DNA of 64,000 nt from the NCBI GenBank assembly GCA_018806915.1, contig JAGKQI010000104.1:1550001-1614000 (forward strand), in the 5' to 3' direction. Below the pieces are notes generated by a model that was not told the origin of the DNA, ran no database searches, and worked only from the letters and a program-made list of their open reading frames with translations. Origin of the DNA: Phytophthora colocasiae (lineage: Eukaryota; Oomycota; Peronosporomycetes; Peronosporales; Peronosporaceae). This document shows, piece by piece, positions 1 to 10,460 of this stretch (position 1 is the stretch's first letter; the number at the start of each line of letters is the position of its first letter). The translations under genes and the position numbers were made by a program.

Positions 1-2
1 TA

Positions 3-1755
3 CACGGCACAGGCAAGTGTAATTGCCACCACGGGTGGGATTCTCACACTGACTGTTACGATTGTGAGGAGGGATTCTTCGGCGAAGATTGCCAACAATG
101 TCCAAGAGACTGTGGACATGGTACTTGTTCAAGTGGACTCAATGGAACGGGAGAATGCTTGTGTAACGAGGGATGGAGACTTGAAGGAAAAATGCCGTGT
201 ACTTCATGCGCTGACGGGTATATTGGACCAACTTGCCAGTTATGTCCCGGCTTTTTGGAAAGCGAGGTAGAGTGTAATGGTCATGGCCAATGCGTCATGT
301 CGGGCACAGAGGCAGTTTGCCATTGTGATGCTCGCTACGGTGGCGATGGCTGTGAGTCGTACGACTTTCCATTTGCGATGGTGGCCATCCTGGGCACCAT
401 TGCACTGTCGACGCTGGGCTTTTGTATGTGTACGATGCGTCGGCTAGCTCGGCAACCACATTCATTGCAAGGACCGTTCCTGAACCGTGGCAATAGCTTC
501 TCTCAGTCGGAGTATGTGGAAATTTCAGACATGGCGGACCTGGAGTACTTCGTCTCGAACGACAGTCGCGACTGGCTAATCCCGTTTGACTCGCTCTCTC
601 TGCAGTGCGAAGTGGGCAACGGAACTTCTGGCCAAGTTTTCCGGAGCTTGCTTCATAGTGGCGGCGGTAGCTCGGTCGTAGCCGTCAAGCGTTTGTACAG
701 TCCCGTGACGGGCCAAGAGTACTTCCAGAGCTTCTTCCGACGCGAAGTAAGCATTCTAAGCCGTCTTCATCACCCGAATGTTGTGCGGTTTTACGGTGTG
801 AGCTACTACAACCGCGTGTTGTACATCGTGACGGACTTTTGCCCGAAGTCGTTAAGTGCTCTGATTGAGAACCCAGCAGCCAAGGGGCCACTGGAAGAAG
901 CTGTCTTCATGAAGGTGATCAACCAGATCGTGAGTGGCATGGGCTTCCTCCACAGCCGCAACGTGGTACATCGAGACTTGAAGCCAGCCAATGTCCTCAT
1001 TTCGGAGACGGACGATGTCAACATTTGCGATTTCGGGCTTTCGCGGCTTATCGAGCCTGATGCCACTACTATGACTGCAGAGGTTGGTACACCAAGCTAC
1101 ATGGCGCCTGAGATGGCGACGATGGGCGGCATCCAGTGCTCTACAAAGGGAGACGTCTATTCGTTCGGCATCTTGCTGTACTCTACCTGGTCCCGTAGTA
1201 AACCCTACGGCGACCAAGGCATGAACCCGTTCCAACTGGTACGTTGCATTTTGAAGTCGTTCCTGCATTACCTTGAATGATATTCTCACAGTTTGTGTTT
1301 CTGCATGATGTATTCAGATGACAGCAGTGGTAAATGGACTTCGCCCTGTGATTCCAATCAGCTGCCCGCCCGCACTAGCACGTCTAATGAGGTCGTGCTG
1401 GCATCAGAACCCGGATCTGCGTCCGTCATTTCCGGAGATCAGTCAAATTCTCAAGGATCAGTGGCTGCTGTCCATGTACACCGACGAGGAAGAGGAGTAT
1501 TACTACCCAGACTCTCCCGGACGTGTCCCGTCGTCACAGCTCATGTCTGCTTCCTCATCCATGTCAACTATCCCCGCTGTAGCTGCGGGCCACCGTCGCG
1601 GCAGTAAGGATAACGGTAACGCCATGTCGCCATTTGCATCACCTCGCCACGGTGGAAGCGCTGACTACGGGACCTACCAGGAAGACGGTGAAGCAGAAAA
1701 CGTCTCCCCGCGAGAAGACGACCGTCTTTTGGAAGAAGAAAAGCGGCCGCGATAG
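3..1755 (+). CDS. EGF-repeat, single-pass receptor-like protein kinase (TKL type), 5' partial
   Basis: The reading frame is open from the window edge, so the N-terminus lies outside. Exons are 3-1238 and 1318-1755; the 79-bp intron starts GTACGT and ends TTCAG, joining NPFQL to MTAVVNGLRP. The visible part begins with cysteine-rich EGF-like repeats (bases 3-350, many CxC and GxC spacings). One hydrophobic membrane span follows (about 365-430), then a juxtamembrane stretch and a full kinase domain. That domain has a glycine loop (VGNGTSGQVF), the VAVK lysine near 687, HRDLKPAN near 969, DFGLSRL, and GTPSYMAPE. The last 100 residues are an acidic, Ser-rich tail. This suggests a surface receptor that phosphorylates cytoplasmic targets; ligand and substrate are unknown. 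Kinase identity is secure; TKL assignment rests on motif style. Confidence 0.9.
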
Positions 1756-1812
1756 ATTCTTATGACGACTAAATAGACTTGTGAACCCCAACAGGACGCT
1801 TGGCATTAGCTC

Positions 1813-2553
1813 CTACCGAAACAGTCGACGCATATTCCGTCCGCGAGCCAGTGGACGACGTTTGTAGTACTTGCGGTGGGCCTCACGAAGGTGACGAGGA
1901 CGAATTGGCCCCGTCTCACCGTTCTTCTCCATGATCCTGCGTGCTTCTGCGGTGATCTCTCCGACGAACACCTTCGTCATTCCAGCCATGACAATTGCCA
2001 TGACATTGGTTACATTGGGCACTTTCTTGTCTGTGGCCGAACACTCATGAATCGCCTGCGCCATGCACTACAGCACAATAAACTATCAATATCCATTGAT
2101 GAATCCCTATAGAATTCCCTCATATTAACGTACCCGCTTGATAGCTCCCCGTTCAAAGTGCGAGCGACGGAACTGCTCGTGACGTCGAGCCTCGTCCTCC
2201 GGTAGACCCTGCATCATACGCAGCATGGCTGCACTATCCGATAGTTCCTCTTTTTCTTCGTCACTGTCCACCTCGTCCTCCGTGCTCTCCTGTGGGTCGT
2301 CGTCCGTTGTGACGTCTCCGTGGCGGGCCACGAGAGACTTGTTCTCGTCTTCGTCCTCCGTGTCCTGAGACGCACTGGGGAGCGTCATGTCGACGTCGTC
2401 AACATGCCTCGACGACGTGTCTTCTCTTGCTCCATGACCCCCTTGATTATTAGCAATGCTCGCAGTCGTTGTGAGGAGCTCCATCGCGGAGGCGCTATCC
2501 GTGTCTGCGTCCATTATTGTGGGTTCTACTCCAAATTGGATTGAGCGATTCAT
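1813..2553 (-). CDS. TAF11: TFIID subunit TAF11 (TAFII28 family)
   Basis: Two exons on the minus strand, 2134-2553 and 1813-2067, separated by a 66-bp intron (GTACGT...TGTAG). The protein is about 224 residues. The first 110 are acidic and low-complexity (Asp/Glu/Ser). The C-terminal half is the TAFII28 histone-fold region: an ARRHEQFRRSHFERGAIKR segment matches the family's RYxxYRRSxFxKxxIKR entry helix, followed by MAGMTKVFVGEI and a basic RPRHLREA tail. TAF11 pairs with TAF13 in TFIID and contacts TBP and TFIIA at the core promoter. The frame opens at a TTG at 2556, but the first ATG is at 2551-2553 and is used here. It lies tail-to-tail with the kinase gene, only 57 bp apart. Confidence 0.88.
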
Positions 2554-2590
2554 CAATCGCCCCTGCCCAATCGCCTAGCAAATCGCCCAA
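2554..2590 (-). promoter_or_regulatory. Triple AATCGCC(C/T) repeat upstream of TAF11
   Basis: Three copies of AATCGCC followed by C or T lie directly upstream of the TAF11 start codon, at 2555, 2569 and 2581, spaced 12-14 bp. Another copy sits at 3001 and a related CCAATCGCG near 2963. The first two copies are preceded by C, giving CAAT-like cores. A promoter role is inferred from position and repetition only. Confidence 0.3.
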
Positions 2591-3397
2591 CTATCTTAAC
2601 TCATAAGAAATAACATAGGTTGAAGTTCAATCTCGAAGTTGCGTGCGGTTGCACTACCATGGACAGCGCGAACGCTAGCAGATCACACAATGCAACTCAC
2701 CACTGGCCTGAAGTGCCCCTCTTCTTTCTGCAGTTGTGTCTTTACTTGCAGTTATTTAGCGTCCTCCGCGAAGGCACCGGTAGAGCCTTCTATGCTGGCG
2801 CCTTCTGAGCGATGCTAAGTCTAAACAGTTTATTCATAATATACGACAACATGTTAAAGAATACGCCTTTGCTCTCAGGTACCTCCACGGATAACATACT
2901 CACACCACGCGCTTGACGAGACTTCCGCACTGGAGCACTTGGAGCAAGTTGGTTTTTTTTACCAATCGCGAGAAGGCGTCGATTGGTTGCTCCAATGTCC
3001 AATCGCCCAAGGCATCCAAATTTAGCTGGGATTGACAATATTGTTTTTTTTTACTTTTGACCTGTGATACACGGTACTTGATTATGGATGTGGACCACAT
3101 ATGTTTCGGTGGTCGTAGAATAAGCTGGCAGGTTCATGGCATTTCAACGTGTTCTACCTAGCTTGCTCTACCTTGCTCGTAGTTCTTGGTGGTTCTATCG
3201 TAGTTTCCGCAAGTAGAGCATGTAGTTGGAGACGACTGCAAGAAGATTGTTGTTCAGCTGGACGCTCCTGTGTGTCCAAATGGACTTTTGCTGTTACAAG
3301 TGCAACAGTCACACATGACTCGACTTGACACTGTCAAGTTGACAGACAGACTCTGTCAGCGCCAACGACACAGACGCGCATTTATTTCCAGGTTGGT
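2591..3397. other. Intergenic, no supported gene
   Basis: About 800 bp without a convincing coding region. The short open frames here start at non-ATG codons or have no recognisable protein features. It contains homopolymer T tracts near 2953 and 3043, and small inverted motifs around TTGACACTGTCAAG near 3325. It separates the 5' end of TAF11 (minus) from the 3' end of the next minus-strand gene. Confidence 0.5.
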
Positions 3398-4689
3398 TTA
3401 GGTCGAGTTGCTATCGGCTTTGCTGTCGGAGTCTTGTGACGGCGAGGGAGTATCACGTGGTTCGGACGCGACACTAGCTCTTTCTTTGGTTTCTTCTTCC
3501 ATTTCCCGTTTTTCCTTGCGCTTCTCGTACTCCAGGAGCCCCTGCATGATCTGCTGCCGATGCTCTTCAATTTCTGCCATGCGTGCCATGGCTACATCCT
3601 GGCTACGACGCATTTCCGTCGCTTCAAGAGTAATGACTGCAGCCGCCGCGAGTATGGGCTCCGCTGTGGCACTATCTGACGTAGCTTGCAATTGTTTGAG
3701 GAGCTGTGTCAACTTGCTGGCAAGCTTGTCCACAGCTTTGGCCAAAACTGGATCATGAACTTGCATTGGGTTTCGCACAGTACCTGGCAATACATCACAG
3801 CTGTCAGCACGATGGTTTTTATGTAAGTGGGATAACAATTCCATACCTGCTTCTTCATGGCGTCGACTGAAACGCTGGGTATCTTTTACTTTCGACGTTG
3901 AGGGCCCAGGTTTGTCAATTTGTTTTGTAGCAGCAGCTACTACTAGAGTCTCTAATGTTTCGCTTGATGGTCGTGGTTCAGACGTTTCCCCAGTTTTCGC
4001 TGGTGATTTCTTCGATGTCAATCGCATCTTCTTGGCAGTTGATGCTGAATACATACTTCTCAATCTTTCCGAGTATTCCTTGTGAGCCGCCTGGGTCGCT
4101 TCTTCTAATTGATCGACTTTTGCATGAAAAGCTTCCTCGGCTTCTCTTGCTTTCCGTTTCTCCGCTAACTGGGCGGGGCTTTCCTGGTCCAAGGAAATCC
4201 CGACCTCCATCAAGCGCGTTATAGAGGCACGGATTCGCGCGCTCCAATTGTGATCGTTGCCGGTACGCATTGGCGGTCGTTGGTTCTGCACCTGCGCTAA
4301 TGGAGCGGAAGGCCCTTCACTTCTAGTTGCCTGTGCATCCACTACGTCCACCTAGGACACACGCTGTGTCAAATCACGGCACCTACACTGTAAGACGATT
4401 GAATGAGTTTACCACCCACCTGGTCGTTGCGCGGAGTGCAATTAGCGTCCACTTGTTCGACAGTAGCGAGCGGCTGCTGTGAATCTGTATGCACAAGACA
4501 CAACAAGTCTGAGGTCATTTGTCTGTGGCTGAATTGAGGCGACTCTAAAGAGGTAGCGAGGCCGTGGCGGCAACTCCAATCTTTGCGGAAACGCCTAACG
4601 TCTACCACAAGCCCTACTAACTCTTTTGTGGTTAGTAAAAGCTCACCTCTCGCTGCGTTTGCACGGCCCTCGTGCTCTTGGCGTCTCAT
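3398..4689 (-). CDS. Hypothetical coiled-coil protein, two or three exons
   Basis: Not recognised. Exon 1 is 4420-4689 and exon 2 is 3398-4351. The 68-bp intron (GTGGGT...CCTAG) joins RNDQ to VDVVDAQ in phase, giving about 407 residues. Charged helical segments dominate: one near residues 150-200 (KRKAREAEEAFHAKVDQLEE) and one near 310-380 (RMAEIEEHRQQIMQGLLEYE). A Ser/Asp-rich tail follows. No catalytic motif, signal peptide or membrane span is visible. An in-frame 63-base stretch at roughly 3785-3847 (GTATGG...GCCAG) could be an additional intron; splicing it would remove 21 residues without a frameshift. A nuclear or scaffolding protein is possible, but no function is assigned. Confidence 0.6.
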
Positions 4690-5182
4690 TCTCGCAGTGA
4701 GTGCTAGGTCGTTTACGACGTGAGCTTGTTGCTACAGTTTGCAACTGAGAGCGTAGGAGAAATGGTGAGGGGGAGCCACTGAAAGACTGAAAATGTGTGC
4801 TGCTGCACTTGAAATCGATACACTTGTTTCACAGTGTTCTAGGACAGAAGGTGGGCGAATTCGATGGCTACATAGACACGCAGGAACTACCCAGCGAATG
4901 TACTTGTTTTGTCTGTAATTCATCGCTCATACTTATTTTAACAACACCAATCAGATACTGTCGACGACAGGCACGCCACACTGACTTGATCGAGCGATTT
5001 TAATGGCTGAAAAAAGATTTCAAAAAAATTCACAGGCAAAGCGCTGTCCAACACTTATTGTGTGCATTCATTCATGAATATTCTCGACGTTGTGTACTGT
5101 ATCTACTTTTTGTTGAAGCGTCTGGACCAATCACAATCGCCTCATCACCCATTGGCAGAAACCCATTCTTAGTGCATCACTC
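4690..5182. other. Divergent intergenic region, no gene seen
   Basis: This roughly 490-bp region lies between two divergently oriented genes (minus-strand hypothetical and plus-strand coiled-coil protein), so it should hold both promoters. The short open frames inside show no protein features. No clear repeat or RNA gene was found. Confidence 0.45.
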
Positions 5183-6521
5183 ATGGCCAGCTGGGATGCC
5201 GTCGCCGAGAAGCTCCTGCGCACAGCCTCGAACGTCGATGCGGACGTGCAATTCCGGTCCCTAGTACTGCAGCAGCAATGCGAGAATCTCCAGGCTATTT
5301 GCCAATATATTTATGACCTCCAAACATCGGTTATTGAGGAGAAAAACACGGAACAAGCAGAGACTTTGGCCGTGGGGCAGTCAATCCAGGACGCTATTCG
5401 ACGTGCGCGTCGGATTCGAGCGACTACAGACAACAGAAATGGTGTCGAATGTGACGAAGAACCTTCGGATACTGAAGATCAGCAGTTACAGAGCATATTG
5501 GCAGTTGCAGAAGCGACTCGGACAGCTCAGCAGAGCCTGGAGACCAAACCGGAGGCTGTATCGAAGGTTCGACTGGAATATCCACGGAAATTGAGAGCTT
5601 TGGAGATGCAACTTGAGGAGTTGCGGCTGAAGGAGAAAAATACCCCGATGCAGCATGTATTCTGTTGCAAAATGAGTGAACATTTGTCGCTAACTCCGCA
5701 GAGGAGGCAACAAATAGCAGATCAACAACAGAAACATGGAGCGGCAGGAAAAATGGATGTTCCAGTGTTAAGGATTCAGACGTCCTTCCCTAAGCAAGTT
5801 GCGAGACTTCGAGGTGGGTATCAGTTACTGTTGGAGTTTGTATTGGAGAAGATCGACGTCGAGTCCCCGAAATCCCAACAAGTGGCCAACGCACCGACGC
5901 TTTCGTCGGTGTTTCCGATCTATCACCGATTAAAGCAGGTAAGTCTGTCGCGTTTCTTTGGCAATGGCACTGTTGGTTTAGTCTCTAACGTGGTTTGTGG
6001 AGTAGGCGAAGAAGATGCTGCGACTACTTAACAGTGAGGCTAAAGCTCTTCTGGAGCGCATACCGCCTTCCCCACCGAAACTATCCTCTGCTGCATCAGA
6101 GCACCGTGATGCAATGCTCGCTAGAATACGCAGGAAACGTCCTCAACCAAATGTCGGTGTCATTGATAACGAAGCGTTGCAAGCAGCAGCAAGAGCGTCC
6201 GATTCCCATCTGCATGCCGACACCGCCCTTCTCGAGAAGCTGCAAGCTGCATGGACTGCTCGTCCTCGCCAGACCCTTGACAGTATTCAGGACCCGTTCA
6301 CGGCCGACATGTACTCGACCACAGCACGCGAGATCGTCCTAACGGAGCTGTCGAATGCTGTCCTGTGGTCCTTCAAGACGCACTTCAGTGACACAAACGA
6401 ACAGCCAGACACATTGCAGATAGAAGCTGTGATGCGTCTCATTCGACTAGTCGACTCCATCGTACTCTCACAAGGACGAACCTACCGCAGCATTGTCCCG
6501 AACACTACACCAGGCTCATAA
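5183..6521 (+). CDS. Hypothetical alpha-helical protein, two exons
   Basis: Not recognised. Exons 5183-5938 and 6006-6521 are joined across a 67-bp intron (GTAAGT...GGAGTAG), giving about 423 residues (252 + 171). The ATG at 5183 has a favourable context (TCATGGCC). The N-terminal 100 residues (LQQQCENLQAICQYIYDLQ) and residues about 150-200 (LRALEMQLEELRLKE) look like coiled coil. The C-terminal exon is helical with hydrophobic heptads and no catalytic motif. There are no membrane segments. Its 3' end is only 25 bp from the first ATG of the lipase gene, an unusually tight head-to-tail spacing. Cytoskeletal or centrosomal scaffolds have this look, but that is only a guess. Confidence 0.65.
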
Positions 6522-6546
6522 CCTCAAATGGATTGATGACAGGTGC

Positions 6547-8799
6547 ATGTCACGGTCTCAAGTATACAAAACCCAAGATGTCGGCCAAAACCGAGACATT
6601 CTAAACAAATTCAGTTTCAAAATCGTCGAGCGTCTAGCAGGTCGACCCCAAGCAGAAAAACCCATGCACAAGAAGCGCAGTCTGGAAGACCTCCAGCGTG
6701 CATTGAGGGAGGAAGCGGAGTGGAAGGACTCTAACCGCTTCGCCCAGTTCGTGGCCAATGTAGTCGGTGGCCTCGTGGTGGTGCTGGGACTGGGTAGTTA
6801 TCTTGCCGAAGCACTGGCTGCTCAACTTACCGATGCACCCGCACATTTCGATGCAGGTTTGCAATACTGTAAAGATAGAGCGATGGCATTTGGGAGGGAG
6901 GCACTAGCAGAGTTCTGGATGGTGGTCGAAGGCCTCCGACATATGAAGATGGAAGATTTATTGGATCGACAAGTGGTTGCACGTCCATTGGCAGTGGTGG
7001 CCATTATTTTGACTGCTGTATTACTGGTGCGCAAGTACAAATGGGTAGGCTGGTTCTGTGGTCTGCAGGTGGTGATTATTTTGCAGTGGGTGGTCGCGCT
7101 GTATCAAATGGCGCGCATTGTGCTCTCCCTCTCAATGTACGTTACTGTGAAGGCGATCAAACAGATCCTTTTGACGGTGAGGAGCCTCTATGTGGGACTA
7201 TTTCGCGTACGTGACAAGCAGGCGGAGAGACTGCGTCGACTTATGAAGACGACTAAGAGCTACCGCGAGTGGAAGCAAATGGCGAAGTATCTTGATGTGC
7301 TGGAAGGTAAAGACAACTGGAAAACGACAATTCGAGCTGAAGATACGGAGCACTGCGACTTCGAGCAAATGCGCCGCAATGTCGAGACTTTGACCCGTGC
7401 ACTCAATGGTGGGGATGATATCAACGTGGATGAGCTGCGCTACGTCGTCGCTTCAGTAGTCATGCGCGACGAGTTGGGCATCGACTCCCCGAGTCTGCAT
7501 TTGGAATGCAATTCGGGCACGAAGGTGGCGATCACCAAGTATAACGCACTGGTGATCCGTGCTTTGGATACTCTGGCTGAACTAAGTGATGAAAAGTTCC
7601 CTCATGCCGAAAAAGTTCGCTTTTTCCGTCGGATGAAACAATCGTTTGGTTCGACGGCCTTGTGCTTGAGTGGTGGTGGCTCTATTGCTATGTACCACAT
7701 GGGTGTCATTCGCGCGTTACTGGAGGCTAACGTGCTGCCGAATGTCATTTCTGGATCCTCTGGTGGTTCGATCACTGCGGCATTTACTGCGTGCAGAACG
7801 AACGAAGAGTTGTTAAACGACGTCTTAGTGAGCGATATTTCGACCAGATATTTTCCGTTCGGGATTCGATGGTTCCCGCCTCTTCTCGAGCAGCTTGCCC
7901 ATTGTGTTAAAACCGGATTTCTCGTGGCTTCATCCGAGTTTGAACGCACCACGGAGCACTATTACAGCGAACCCATGGATGCCGAGGAGAAGACAATGTA
8001 CTACACGTTCCAGGACGCGTTCCTCAAGACTGGGCGCCACGTGTGTATTACAGTGTCAGCTTCGGATATTACAGGCCACAAAGGACCGAAGAAGTTGTTG
8101 CTGAGTCATATCAACACACCACACGTGCTGCTTTGGAGCGCTGTAGCTGTTTCCTGCTCTCTCCCCGGCATCATGAAGGGGAAACAGCTTATGGCACGAG
8201 ATTTCCAAGGAAATATCGTTCCGTACGCATCTTTGAGCAAGGAGTGGGTGGACGGCAGCATTCAGCACGATTTGCCTATGGAAACCATGGCCAGTGGCTT
8301 TGACGTAACCAACTTCATTGTTTCTCAAGTGAACCCTCACGTGGTGCCGTTCGTCAGCGACGAAATTGACAAGCCAAGCAACAGCAAGAGTATTTTTTAC
8401 AAGCTCGAGAGTGTCATTGCTGGGGACGTGCGTCATCGTCTTAAGATGCTGGCGTTTCTGGGACTCTTTCCCAAGATTTACGGGCACCAATTCAGTTCGT
8501 ACTTTAAGCAAAATTTTTCGGGAAATGTGACCATCATCCCGGACTTCCGCTTCTTGGAATCGATCGGTATCAAGGCCATCCTGAACCCCACGGTGCAAGA
8601 TATGACCAATTATATTGAAGGTGGCCAGCGGGCTGTGTGGCCTAAGTTAGCGTACATTCGCCACCTTTGCAGCATCGAGAAGTGTCTGGACCACCATCTA
8701 GAGCAAATGCTCGGCGCCTCAGCCTACTCGTACAAGAACTGGCTGCATCCGAGCGCTAATGGAGACTCGGAGGGAAAGAAGGCAACGAAAACAGATTAG
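6547..8799 (+). CDS. Patatin-like triacylglycerol lipase (SDP1/Tgl3-5 family)
   Basis: Single exon, about 750 residues from the first in-frame ATG at 6547; the frame is open to 6493 but only from a non-ATG codon. Two or three hydrophobic segments (bases about 6740-6830 and 6985-7160) precede a DUF3336-like region with the SYREWKQMAKYLDVLEGKD signature of SDP1/Tgl lipases. The patatin fold follows: an oxyanion GGGS loop (CLSGGGSIAMYH), the nucleophile motif GSSGG with Ser about 405, and the catalytic Asp of WVDGS at about residue 569. Both dyad residues are intact. The family hydrolyses stored triacylglycerol at lipid droplets or ER; in an oomycete this would feed lipid-fuelled spore germination. 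The exact start is uncertain. Confidence 0.9.
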   Translation: MSRSQVYKTQDVGQNRDILNKFSFKIVERLAGRPQAEKPMHKKRSLEDLQRALREEAEWKDSNRFAQFVANVVGGLVVVLGLGSYLAEALAAQLTDAPAHFDAGLQYCKDRAMAFGREALAEFWMVVEGLRHMKMEDLLDRQVVARPLAVVAIILTAVLLVRKYKWVGWFCGLQVVIILQWVVALYQMARIVLSLSMYVTVKAIKQILLTVRSLYVGLFRVRDKQAERLRRLMKTTKSYREWKQMAKYLDVLEGKDNWKTTIRAEDTEHCDFEQMRRNVETLTRALNGGDDINVDELRYVVASVVMRDELGIDSPSLHLECNSGTKVAITKYNALVIRALDTLAELSDEKFPHAEKVRFFRRMKQSFGSTALCLSGGGSIAMYHMGVIRALLEANVLPNVISGSSGGSITAAFTACRTNEELLNDVLVSDISTRYFPFGIRWFPPLLEQLAHCVKTGFLVASSEFERTTEHYYSEPMDAEEKTMYYTFQDAFLKTGRHVCITVSASDITGHKGPKKLLLSHINTPHVLLWSAVAVSCSLPGIMKGKQLMARDFQGNIVPYASLSKEWVDGSIQHDLPMETMASGFDVTNFIVSQVNPHVVPFVSDEIDKPSNSKSIFYKLESVIAGDVRHRLKMLAFLGLFPKIYGHQFSSYFKQNFSGNVTIIPDFRFLESIGIKAILNPTVQDMTNYIEGGQRAVWPKLAYIRHLCSIEKCLDHHLEQMLGASAYSYKNWLHPSANGDSEGKKATKTD

Positions 8800-8857
8800 A
8801 CCGACCCATAGGTGACGGGGTTGTAAATAAACATACAAGCAAACTTTGGCTTCATTG

Positions 8858-9232
8858 ATGATACCGTTCGTAGCTCGTCGAAGTATCCACCACAAGGTCG
8901 TAAACGACTTGCGACGTGTTTACTACATATGCCTGCTCAGTGTTTTAGTGAGAGGGGCCATGCTACTGCTGGCCCATTTTCCTTTCGACCACCACCAACG
9001 ACACCCTTCAGACATGTGCTTCCTTCTCCTAATTCCAGTGGTGCGCTGTTGCATTCGCCGTCGACGTGACAAGAACCAGGAAGATGGCGAAGGAGAAAGT
9101 TATGAACTCAGTACTGACGAACGTGAAACAACGCAAACATCGCCACCCCGTATTCAAGTTGTTACAGTTCACGGCGAACTCAGCGCGATAGAATCAGACA
9201 GACCTCAACCAACGGGTCAAGTCCCAAGCTAA
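8858..9232 (+). CDS. Small hypothetical protein with two hydrophobic stretches
   Basis: Not recognised. An open frame of about 124 residues begins at the ATG at 8858, only 58 bp after the lipase stop. It contains two hydrophobic stretches (YYICLLSVLVRGAMLLLAHF and MCFLLLIPVV), the second followed by CCIRRRR. A polar, Glu/Thr/Pro-rich tail follows. An internal GTGAGA...TTCAG stretch resembles a 64-bp intron, but removing it would truncate the frame, so the unspliced reading is preferred. It could equally be 3' untranslated sequence of the lipase gene. Confidence 0.3.
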   Translation: MIPFVARRSIHHKVVNDLRRVYYICLLSVLVRGAMLLLAHFPFDHHQRHPSDMCFLLLIPVVRCCIRRRRDKNQEDGEGESYELSTDERETTQTSPPRIQVVTVHGELSAIESDRPQPTGQVPS

Positions 9233-9415
9233 AATAATAATGAGAAAACGCTGCTCTACCTTTTTCAGTGCATGGAACATATACCTGGCTTCGCAATTTG
9301 GTTCGGAATGGACCAAACTTTATCATGGATTAGAGCTTGGGTGCTCGCCTGAATGCAATACCTTCGCAATGGTTTAACGCCCCTCTTGTCAACATGATCA
9401 GGTACCGCCCAAGAG

Positions 9416-9433
9416 TTAACCCCTCCAAACCGG
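9416..9433 (+). repeat. Left terminal inverted repeat (with TTAA) of piggyBac-like element
   Basis: TTAA followed by CCCCTCCAAACCGG. It pairs with 11033-11050 in inverted orientation, with one mismatch. Confidence 0.8.
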
Positions 9434-9435
9434 AT

Positions 9436-9486
9436 GCTGCATAATGCAGCTTAGATTTGAAGGCGTAAACTGAATATATTCAGTTT
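9436..9486. repeat. Subterminal palindromes, left end of piggyBac-like element
   Basis: GCTGCATAATGCAGC at 9436-9450 is a palindrome apart from its central base. A perfect 20-base palindrome with a TGAATATATTCA core follows at 9467-9486. Similar palindromes occur near the right end. Confidence 0.6.
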
Positions 9487-9690
9487 AAGCTAAATTTGAC
9501 TTGAAGTTTGTATGCCTGTCCTTTCCCCCGACACAGCGCTTTACAAATACCAAGTCAAAAAAAAGTTTCGTTTCTGTACGTGTCTTTTTATTTTCATGCG
9601 AACAAAGACCAGTGATTTTTGAAAATTTGAAAAACAAGTTTTCGTTCCCGCTGAATGAGTGGCTAACAGCGTCCAGCTAACTCCCGCGCT

Positions 9691-10429
9691 TTGAAATCTT
9701 ACCTCATTCTAGAATTTGCGCAGCTGGAGCTCAAGTCAACAGCGGAGAAGAAGGTAAGGCCGTTGGGGAAGGTGGTGCGCGATTCTGAGGTCAGAGGACG
9801 AGACCTGTCGTTCAAATCAGTGTGGAAGGAGCTGAAAAGTGAAGGGTGGACACGCAAGCCACCGCCACGGCGCAGTTTGGACAATCGCTACTTCTACATC
9901 CGGCCTGGTGAAAGTGCAAGCGGGACAGAAGGTGTTCATTTCTTTCGGGGTGAAGAGGCTGTACTGGAATACTATGCAAACGGTACGCATTGTGAGGTCG
10001 CACTCTGTGGTTTACTTGCTATGTGCTGCATCTAACTTCAACTGCTGCGTGAAGCAGACAGAGCACATGGCACGTCAGAGTGATGAATGGCGCAACGAAG
10101 GCACGCAGGCGAAGCGCCGCCAACGTGCATGCAAGGTCTGCTCCGTTCTGCGAGCTGAAAATCAACGCGCCTCCACGACGGCGTACTTCTGTAACGACTG
10201 CAACACAGCGGGACCGATCTTCCTCTGCATGCGAGCTCGGCGCAATGTTCGTGGAGTTGCCATGACTTGCTGGGACATATGGCACAAGGAGTGGATGAAT
10301 GGGAAATTGTTCCCCGTGGATAATGGCAAGGTCATCCGAATTCGCCGCAGAGGAACCACGAACGTTCCAGGAACACCTTCCACACTTGGTACTCCGGCTT
10401 CAAACAAGAGACGTCGAACGAGCCCGTAG
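9691..10429 (+). pseudogene. piggyBac transposase remnant: N-terminal domain plus zinc-ribbon tail
   Basis: Two open segments in different frames. The first, about 9691-9982, encodes a basic region (SEGWTRKPPPRRSLDNRYFY) typical of the N-terminal part of oomycete piggyBac-type proteins, with a GTEGVHFFRGEEAVLEYY stretch. It has no ATG, so its 5' part is lost or on an unseen exon. The second, about 10062-10429, encodes the C-terminal cysteine-rich tail: CKVC, CNDC, FLC and CWDIWH spacings, then a basic tail. A 79-bp stretch with a GTACGC donor at 9983 and an ACAG acceptor ending at 10061 would splice the two in phase. The roughly 300-residue DDE core between them is absent. It is either an internal-deletion remnant or a short spliced protein that could still bind DNA. 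Confidence 0.6.
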
Positions 10430-10460
10430 TGTGTAGGATGCATATTAACCTGCCAATAAA

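Noticed and set aside
8056..8598. 180-codon minus-strand frame in the lipase gene
   Set aside because: Antisense to the conserved patatin domain and without any motif of its own.
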